The translations under genes and the position numbers were made by a program. 64,000 bases of DNA. It comes from Thermoplasmata archaeon. Lineage in GTDB: Archaea; Thermoplasmatota; Thermoplasmata; Halarchaeoplasmatales; Halarchaeoplasmataceae. Location of the stretch: the NCBI GenBank assembly GCA_003554965.1, contig PWHR01000041.1, positions 1-64,000 on the forward strand. Reading direction: 5' to 3'. This document shows, piece after piece, positions 59,001-64,000 of the stretch. A model generated the notes under the pieces. The model was given only the letters and a program-made list of their open reading frames with translations, did not search any database and had not been told where the DNA came from. Position 1 is the first letter of the stretch. Each line of letters starts with the position of its first letter.

Positions 59001-61774
59001 AAGAGATATATCCCGCAGTTAGAGATACCAGATGAAGTGGTTCTCGAAGCATTGTAGAGTCTTGAATCCTTTATGACAAAATGTTGATTCACATTAGATA
59101 TAGTTATAGTAGAGTTCTCACTTTTCCCGTCAATCTCGTAGTTCTTTATTTTGTATGGATCATCTTCAGATCCATCCCCACTCCATCCTTCCCTTTCTGC
59201 TTTTTCTGTCAACTCAGTATTACTTTCTACATTTATTGGATCTCTCTGCTTGTATCTGTTAATAGTTTTTGGCTCGTCTGTGTAATTCAAATCTGATTCA
59301 TTCGATCTTTCCGCTTCCAATTCCTCACCCAGCGATCTCCCTGAACCTTCTTCATCCCTCTCAAATTCTGTATCAGGATCTTGCGAATTGTAAACAGCTA
59401 AAGCGTAATCCTGATTCAGATCTCCATCATTGTTCCCATCGGCTGTGATCTCAAAACCCTGTACCCTGACTTCGTATGTTCCGTCCTCGACTTTATCCGG
59501 ATGTATGTAGACGTTCTGGACATTGTTCGAATCATCCCAACCGTCTCCAGTACTGTCGAAATCGCTCATGGTTCTTCGGTTCGGAGGTGACCAACTGTCT
59601 GAGAATGAATTTCCTCTGTATACATCTCCTGAAGGGGATTTCACTTCAAGGTTCAGGTTATTTTTTAAGGTGCGATTATCGCCTTCGGCAGCCGCTGCAT
59701 CGGTCCAAACTAGTGAAATCTTGAGAGGTTCGTCTTCCCTTTCGGCCTCAATTTCGTAGGTCTTTTCATCACCAGTCGATAATGCATTATTCTGATCATG
59801 AAGCGCGAATGGAACTGGATCCTCTTTAGGATACTCTAGTTTGGATATGTCGACCATACCCCAACCTATATCTTTGTTGGGTATGCTTTCGGGAATGCAA
59901 TCTCTCGAATCTATATCTTCTGCAGTGTTTATCAGCATAGCTTTCACCATAGCGGGGCTAGGCTTTTCACCGAAATTTTCTTCATACCACTCTACCACTA
60001 CTGCGGAAGCACCTGCTACGGCGGGATTTGACATGGATGTTCCAGACATCCAGTCGTAGGTTCCACCTTCGTGAAAAGAAGGATTCCCCAAAGAAAGAAC
60101 GTTTCGCCCGGGAGCTACAACGTCGGGTTTTACCCTGTTATCTTCAGTCCAACCGCGTGAACTGAATCTAGCTATCTGCCCTGGATCGTTGGTATTACCG
60201 CCTCCAAAATAGGTTCCGTCCGGCATGTAGCTCTCTGTAGCTCCTACCGTGATCACATTTTTAGCGTTGCCAGGACTGCCTGTGGTTTGCTCTCTAGATC
60301 CTGAGTTCCCAGCAGATACTGTGACTACCATTTCCTCGTTATCTTCTGAATCTCTATTTGCATCCCTGACTCTTTCATCGAATATCCTGTCAGATTCTAT
60401 ATATTCTCCTCCTGTCGCTGATCCCCATGAGTTAGTATGGATATAGGCATCGGCTTCCTGTTTAGGTATCTCTACAATCTCATGATAATCGGCCCCCACC
60501 CAACTTGGTTCGAATATCTTCGCAGCGAAGAGTTCGGATTCGTAAGCCAGACCTTGCCCCATCAGATATGGTGCTTGTCCCGGGTACTCACCTTCTCCTT
60601 CGGCTCCGTGGTAGGTGTCTCCTGCAGCTGATCCAGAAACATGAGTGCCGTGCCCGTGTGGATCATACCAGTCCTCCGGACCCAGCTCTTCGAAACCGTG
60701 ACCTCCGATGACCCTGTCTGTAAGGTCGGGATGTCCAGCATCACCTTCAAAGCCCTCTCCTATCCCTGTATCGGCCACAGCTATCGTAACGTCTTTTCCA
60801 CTGTAACCGATCTGGTTGATGTAGGCGCCGTAGTCACCGTGTTTCCTGTACGGTATGTCTGGATCGTCGTGCTCGTCGTCCATTATCCAAGCGCCTCCTC
60901 CGATGATCTGACTATCCACCTCTGAGTGGAGTTCAGGCTCTCTGTATTCTGAGATATGATAAACCTCATCCATCTTGGCTAGTTCTTTCAATTCTCTTTC
61001 AGAGGTTATATCGACTCTTAAACGTTCGGTTTTGTCACTACCGCTACTGGACATATTAACGTGAAATTCAGAGCTTATGTCCCCTACGCTTTCATCTGTA
61101 GCGTGCGGCATCAGTTTTACATCGACTGTAGATAAATTCTCTTTCATTCTGGAGAATTCTGGAGATATTTTGTATTCTGGATGATACTTTCCGATCCAAT
61201 CTATGAAAAACAACTCTTTTAGCTCTTCGGCTTGTTCTGGGGTCATCTTAACTTCGTATGCGTGGTTTGGTATGTAATTCAACAGTTCAACACCTTTCTC
61301 TTCTAAAGTTTCAACCCATTCTGGATTTATCGGGCCGAGCATATGCACTATGTAATGATTTTTTACGCCCGATTCGTAGCTATCTGCCTTTAAATCTAAG
61401 TTTGGATGGTCTTCTTCTTTTATATCAAAAGAATGTCCTTTGACGGATATTTCAGTTCTCGAAGGCAGCGTATTGACCCTATAGCCTTCATCTTTCAAAA
61501 ATTGTATGACACTCGGGCTTTCTTCTATCAAAATAAAATTTTCGTATGTATCCAGGATGTTTAACTCTTTTTCTTCTATATCTCCCTTTTCCTCTTCGTT
61601 CCTGGCCATTATCAAAACTATATCTTTTTCTTCGTCCGTCTCAGACCTTTCTAAAGCAGGTTCTGTGTCACTCTCTTCAGATTCTATACCCACTCCAACT
61701 ACCAAAAGAGATAGTATAAGTATAGATACGATGACGAAGGTCGATATCTTTTCTTTTTTCAATCTTTTAGACAT
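56084..61774 (-). CDS. Giant cell-surface subtilisin-like protease with beta-helix and Ig-like modules
   Basis: A 1896-residue S8 protease. N-terminal signal helix (STFVIVSILILSLLVVGVG), propeptide-like region to about 300, then a catalytic domain with D335 (VADTG), H375 (HGHGTHVSG), oxyanion N490 (SAGNSG) and S580 (SGTSMSNP), all intact. A P/pre-peptidase-like domain follows. Residues about 860-1330 are a right-handed beta-helix of NosD/CASH type with short repeats such as NNHAGIRI and YNQAGVQI. About five Ig/fibronectin-like domains follow (VEWTAHN, INWSSEN, LEWEYRL, VEWIGED). A membrane helix at about 1833-1853 and an acidic cytoplasmic tail end the protein. It is displayed on the cell surface, probably for degrading or binding external proteins and glycans. 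An AGGAG SD precedes the ATG. Confidence 0.95.
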   Translation of the reverse strand: MSKRLKKEKISTFVIVSILILSLLVVGVGIESEESDTEPALERSETDEEKDIVLIMARNEEEKGDIEEKELNILDTYENFILIEESPSVIQFLKDEGYRVNTLPSRTEISVKGHSFDIKEEDHPNLDLKADSYESGVKNHYIVHMLGPINPEWVETLEEKGVELLNYIPNHAYEVKMTPEQAEELKELFFIDWIGKYHPEYKISPEFSRMKENLSTVDVKLMPHATDESVGDISSEFHVNMSSSGSDKTERLRVDITSERELKELAKMDEVYHISEYREPELHSEVDSQIIGGGAWIMDDEHDDPDIPYRKHGDYGAYINQIGYSGKDVTIAVADTGIGEGFEGDAGHPDLTDRVIGGHGFEELGPEDWYDPHGHGTHVSGSAAGDTYHGAEGEGEYPGQAPYLMGQGLAYESELFAAKIFEPSWVGADYHEIVEIPKQEADAYIHTNSWGSATGGEYIESDRIFDERVRDANRDSEDNEEMVVTVSAGNSGSREQTTGSPGNAKNVITVGATESYMPDGTYFGGGNTNDPGQIARFSSRGWTEDNRVKPDVVAPGRNVLSLGNPSFHEGGTYDWMSGTSMSNPAVAGASAVVVEWYEENFGEKPSPAMVKAMLINTAEDIDSRDCIPESIPNKDIGWGMVDISKLEYPKEDPVPFALHDQNNALSTGDEKTYEIEAEREDEPLKISLVWTDAAAAEGDNRTLKNNLNLEVKSPSGDVYRGNSFSDSWSPPNRRTMSDFDSTGDGWDDSNNVQNVYIHPDKVEDGTYEVRVQGFEITADGNNDGDLNQDYALAVYNSQDPDTEFERDEEGSGRSLGEELEAERSNESDLNYTDEPKTINRYKQRDPINVESNTELTEKAEREGWSGDGSEDDPYKIKNYEIDGKSENSTITISNVNQHFVIKDSRLYNASRTTSSGISNCGIYLLNVSNAQIENNYLRRNSYGIFIDESDEIVVRKNSAENNHAGIRITDSEKINVEENTVSKVHYPVYGEGIALESSNEIELKHNTIFNNAEGVFLAESDDNKIFDNNISYNQAGVQISYSEDNTFADNGFYKNSRGVALLRSDYNTLTENKASHDDDGFYLSYSDNNNFTENILSNNLRGIRSLNSEGNEYRQNSISQSESSGIHLSSSQYSEFFDNSFEDSSIYISGNEKEYWNTHTIDESNKIEGKPILYLEDTDDFKVTEEDEVGQVILANSRNITISGQEMKAGDTSILIGFSNNNKIFDNYIEDSIDSITLQNSERNRIENNRIFNGTAAIYLRGSDKNRIIENNLVQNEWPGVYLSSSHKNLISGNIIQDSYHYGVYLSNSYDNAVYHNSITHEDFFEDIDGQAYDNSDNSWDNGTEGNYWDDYELRYPDATPDDDLRTWNEPYIIAGDGNKDMNPLLSIEQLDDFTVWILDPRENTTIFSSEFTGSWATKGGEGEVEYKIHLNDEEWSTIDEYMSFENLEDGEHELKVQAEDEEGATASHEITFFVHTGPHVEIISPEKGDIERRGTVSIEWTAHNYAKTEIKLDGPVETDWEDVTGMDEHTYRDLDDGNYSVSIRIEDEEGEEAIDEVDFTVKTVRVEINSPASGEVIKGDTVTINWSSENAEYHEFQICGGRWDNLGNKSSHEISGLGEGHYTVRIRARDETQRFNTDSVNFEINMPEADLNITNPEDGRMYATRDLTLEWEYRLLDEDLKIEYFEYRLNKGNWIEIGNVTEYSIEDLDDGENKIELRANLKETYSVRDEVIFLVDTVPPTLNISAPEDQDTLEKTDVMVEWIGEDDLSGIDSYEIRIIEDGEKGDWIYLGRDTEYTFIGLEDGEYTVEVRARDRVGNTITESVTFEVRRDRLEFSAIYLVIGVIAALFVVRLAVFKLRKKHKKIEKEIEMKTVAELEDELELVDYDEYEDDYRL

Positions 61775-61931
61775 CTTGTATTAGAGCTCCTATCAGCCTT
61801 ATGAATTATAATGAATTACGGGTTTATTAAGTCTTTGAAGCACCATCAAAATCTTTATAATCCACTTGGATTTTTCTGAGTTAGCCGATGACGGGTTCAA
61901 CTTCGTGATCAGATCCCTAAGAGGTTTTAGT

Positions 61932-62246
61932 ATGCCAGTAGATGAAATAAAAAAAATTAAAAAGGCGGAGAAAAGAGCCGAAAAAAAGATAGAGGAAGCG
62001 GAGGAAAGGGCTAAAGAGCTGGTGAAGAAGGCAAGAGAGGAAGCCCAGCAGCAGAAAGAGGATGATCTTTTTTCACTGAGGAAGGAGCTGGAAGAGAAGA
62101 GGAAAAAAGCGAAAAAAGAGGCAGAAAAAGAGGCTGAGAGGGTCAAAGAAGAGAGTGAAAAAGAAGTAGAGAGAATAAAAAGATCGACTGAAGAAGATAT
62201 ATCTGAAGCTGTAGACCACGTCATAAAAAGATCGATGGAGGTATGA
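61932..62246 (+). CDS. ahaH: A-type ATP synthase subunit H (peripheral stalk)
   Basis: A 104-residue coiled-coil protein with uninterrupted heptads of Glu, Lys and Ala (EIKKIKKAEKRAEKKIEEAEERAKELVKKAREEAQ) and a short globular C-terminus (EEDISEAVDHVIKRSMEV), matching subunit H (AhaH) of the archaeal ATP synthase. Together with subunit E it forms the peripheral stalk. A GAGGT SD fixes the start at ATG 61932 rather than the in-frame TTG at 61866. A TATA box (TCTTTATAATCC, about 61850-61861) starts the operon. Confidence 0.88.
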   Translation: MPVDEIKKIKKAEKRAEKKIEEAEERAKELVKKAREEAQQQKEDDLFSLRKELEEKRKKAKKEAEKEAERVKEESEKEVERIKRSTEEDISEAVDHVIKRSMEV

Positions 62247-62247
62247 A

Positions 62248-64000
62248 GTGGTGTTATTTCCGGAGAGGATGAAGGACCTCACCGTGATGGTGTATGAAGA
62301 TCACGTGGAAGATGTGATCGAAGTGCTCCATGAAAGAGGTGTTACTGAGATAAGCGATATCGATAGAGATGCCGAAGTTAAAGAACTGGTTGAACCTGTA
62401 GGCATCTCGGAATCTCTCGGAGAACTGACCGATTACGATATCAAATTGTCATCCATATTAGATATATTCGAAAGATTGGAGACTGAGAAAAGCGTAGTGA
62501 AAGAATTTATCTTTCCGGAAGAAAAGAAAAAAGTTAAGAGAAGAAAAAAAGATTTAGAATTTCTTACAGAAGAAATAGATAGAAAGTTAGAAAAGAGTGG
62601 GGAGAAGATCCTTAAGCTCGATGAACGATTGACAGATATAGATAAAAAAGTAGACGAACTCGAACAGTTGAGAAAGGATCTTGAACTGATCTCATTTTTG
62701 GATCTAGACCTTTCCCATATCGGTGAATCGAATTTCACCGTGACCAGGTTAGGTGTCACTGAGGACCCCACTTTGTTCCGAGAACGCATCAAAGAGATCG
62801 ACGCTTATTTCTATGAGATCGAGAAAGCTAGGAGGGAGGAAGAAGATAAGTACATCGTAGTGGCATCTGGATCCATCCAAGATCGTGCTGAATTCGAATC
62901 CATACTGAGACAGAGTGATGTGCGTCCGTTGAGTTTAGAAGGTTTGGAAGGAACTCCGCAAAAAGCATTGAAAAACCTTTCTTCAAAGATCGAAAGTCTG
63001 AAATCATCAAGAGAGGACATACTAAAAAAATTGAAGGCTCTAAAGAATGAAGAAGAGAAAGAATACCGGGCTTTAAAAGAGGAACTAGATATACTCAGAG
63101 AAAAGAAAGAGGTGATCCAGAATTTTGGAAACACTGAGTCCACAACGGTACTTAAAGGTTGGACTCCTAAAGATGAAGTGGAGAAGGTGAGAGAACTGGT
63201 CGAGAGAATCACGGAGGGCCATGCGGAAGTCATCGCTAAAGATCCTGAAGATCCCGACGAGGTGCCCTGCAAGCTGAACAATCCAAATTTCATAGAGCCT
63301 TATGAAATGTTGACCCATATGTTCGCTCCTCCAAGGTACGATGAGATAGATCCTACTTTTATACTCGCTCCCGCCTTCGTGATATTTTTCGGGATCATGT
63401 TGGGAGACGCAATATATGGCATTCTTATCATACTTACATCAGTTATCCTACTGAGAGGCATCGGAAAGATCGAGAAGGGTATCAGGAATTTCTCTTATGT
63501 CTTATTAGGGACCGGTTTGAGTACTTTTATATTTGGTATACTGCAGGGCGGCTATCTTGGCCCAGCACAGGATACCCATACCAATCTGTTCGGCAGGATA
63601 GGATTGGACTTCATCAATGATATGGCGGTGTTAGAGACTTTAGAGGGCGAAGGACCTCTTGTATTGCTCATTATCTCGCTCCTCATAGGGCTCTTCTATC
63701 TCAACACCGGCTTCTTATTGCAATTCATAAAATACTTCAAAGATAAGAATTACAGGGCCATACTCAAGGATAACGTCTCCTGGTGGACTCTGCAGCCTGG
63801 AGGTTTCATCCTGATCTCGGGTCAGCTTTTTGGCTGGTGGGATTTTTCCAGTGAAACGTACATGATAGCATGGGGACTCACCGGCGTCGGTTTGCTGCTG
63901 ATGGTCTTAAGAGCGAAAGGTCTGTCGTTCTTCGAGCTGACCGGATTCTTGGGAGACTTCCTCTCCTTTTCTAGGATCCTGGCATTGGGCCTCGCTACCT
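62248..64000 (+). CDS. ahaI: A-type ATP synthase subunit I (C-terminal part beyond window)
   Basis: The first 584 codons of the large membrane stator subunit (subunit a/I). It begins VVLFPERMKDLTVMVYEDHVEDVIEVLHERGVTEI with a long soluble, coiled-coil N-terminal half (about residues 1-360), then FIEPYEMLTHMFAPPRYDEIDPT and membrane helices starting with FILAPAFVIFFGIMLGDAIYGILIILTSVILL. The proton/sodium-path arginine lies further on, outside the window. The start is GTG at 62248, five bases after the SD GGAGGT, which lies within the end of ahaH; GTG at 62251 is the alternative. The frame is open to the last base. Confidence 0.94.
   Translation, partial: MVLFPERMKDLTVMVYEDHVEDVIEVLHERGVTEISDIDRDAEVKELVEPVGISESLGELTDYDIKLSSILDIFERLETEKSVVKEFIFPEEKKKVKRRKKDLEFLTEEIDRKLEKSGEKILKLDERLTDIDKKVDELEQLRKDLELISFLDLDLSHIGESNFTVTRLGVTEDPTLFRERIKEIDAYFYEIEKARREEEDKYIVVASGSIQDRAEFESILRQSDVRPLSLEGLEGTPQKALKNLSSKIESLKSSREDILKKLKALKNEEEKEYRALKEELDILREKKEVIQNFGNTESTTVLKGWTPKDEVEKVRELVERITEGHAEVIAKDPEDPDEVPCKLNNPNFIEPYEMLTHMFAPPRYDEIDPTFILAPAFVIFFGIMLGDAIYGILIILTSVILLRGIGKIEKGIRNFSYVLLGTGLSTFIFGILQGGYLGPAQDTHTNLFGRIGLDFINDMAVLETLEGEGPLVLLIISLLIGLFYLNTGFLLQFIKYFKDKNYRAILKDNVSWWTLQPGGFILISGQLFGWWDFSSETYMIAWGLTGVGLLLMVLRAKGLSFFELTGFLGDFLSFSRILALGLAT

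Noticed and set aside
56084-61774. Repeats in the large subtilase gene as a CRISPR-like array
   Set aside because: The repeats are only at protein level (beta-helix rungs) and vary in DNA sequence; there are no identical repeats with unique spacers and no cas genes.
1-64000. Mobile elements, toxin-antitoxin pairs, restriction or other defence genes
   Set aside because: None of the reading frames matches transposases, integrases, Cas proteins, restriction enzymes or known toxins; the region is mostly housekeeping and surface genes.

Overview
The window is archaeal chromosome. The 5' end of a 16S rRNA with the archaeal leader sequence sits on the minus strand at the left edge. Protein markers agree: clamp-loader small subunit, RNA polymerase subunit P, exosome Rrp4/Rrp41/Rrp42, alpha proteasome subunit, SBDS, KEOPS subunits, GatD/GatE, a Dph2-type diphthamide enzyme, archaeal SepF, AglB/STT3 and an A-type ATP synthase. 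Base composition is moderately AT-rich. Proteins are acidic but also lysine-rich, and many genes look leaderless, with a TATA box about 25 bases before the start codon. The gene set fits a euryarchaeal lineage, perhaps in or near Thermoplasmatota; that placement is an inference from a partial 16S and family content, not a phylogeny.

Left part (1-12.8 kb): 16S rRNA with its promoter and leader; a small membrane protein; a strong box C/D guide RNA candidate (about 928-1010, minus); BtpA-like and YjbQ-like proteins; replication factor C small subunit; an unrecognised cysteine-rich protein overlapping a second Pcc1-like gene; S17e and TyrRS. Then comes the classic archaeal proteasome-exosome-translation superoperon on the minus strand (psmA, sdo1, rrp4, rrp41, rrp42, rpl37ae, rpoP, pcc1, pfdB, DHH phosphoesterase).

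12.8-21.2 kb: a 560-base gene-free stretch with a G-rich, partly duplicated, foldable element, then a giant AglB (about 2335 residues) carrying a long extracellular tail of repeated beta-sandwich modules, with a coupled membrane-anchored partner gene.

21.2-33.2 kb: MetRS, tRNA-Gly with a nearby copy of its 3' end, SepF, mevalonate kinase, a stand-alone RAM-domain protein, Dph2, a tyrosine/aspartate decarboxylase, CutA, and gatD-gatE-HEAT. 33.2-39.1 kb: a membrane-protein gene disrupted by a 13-base tandem duplication, a beta-propeller protein, an M29 aminopeptidase, an AlaX-type editing protein and a secreted serpin.

39.1-42.9 kb: an operon of MetF-like reductase, MtrA-like corrinoid carrier, MtrH-like methyltransferase, MetE-core methionine synthase and DUF4346 protein, which reads as a self-contained pterin-C1-to-methionine route made with parts of the methanogen methyltransferase. 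42.9-51.2 kb: glycosyltransferase, GIY-YIG protein, tRNA-Pro, radical SAM enzyme, NAD(P)HX repair enzyme, site-2 protease and a DUF4010 transporter-like protein. 51.3-64 kb: Cdc48/VAT with a palindrome over its predicted transcription start, small membrane proteins, a serine beta-lactamase-like hydrolase, a giant cell-surface subtilase with NosD-type beta-helix and Ig-like modules, and the first two genes of the A-type ATP synthase operon (the second cut by the window edge).

No transposase, integrase, CRISPR array or defence island was recognised.
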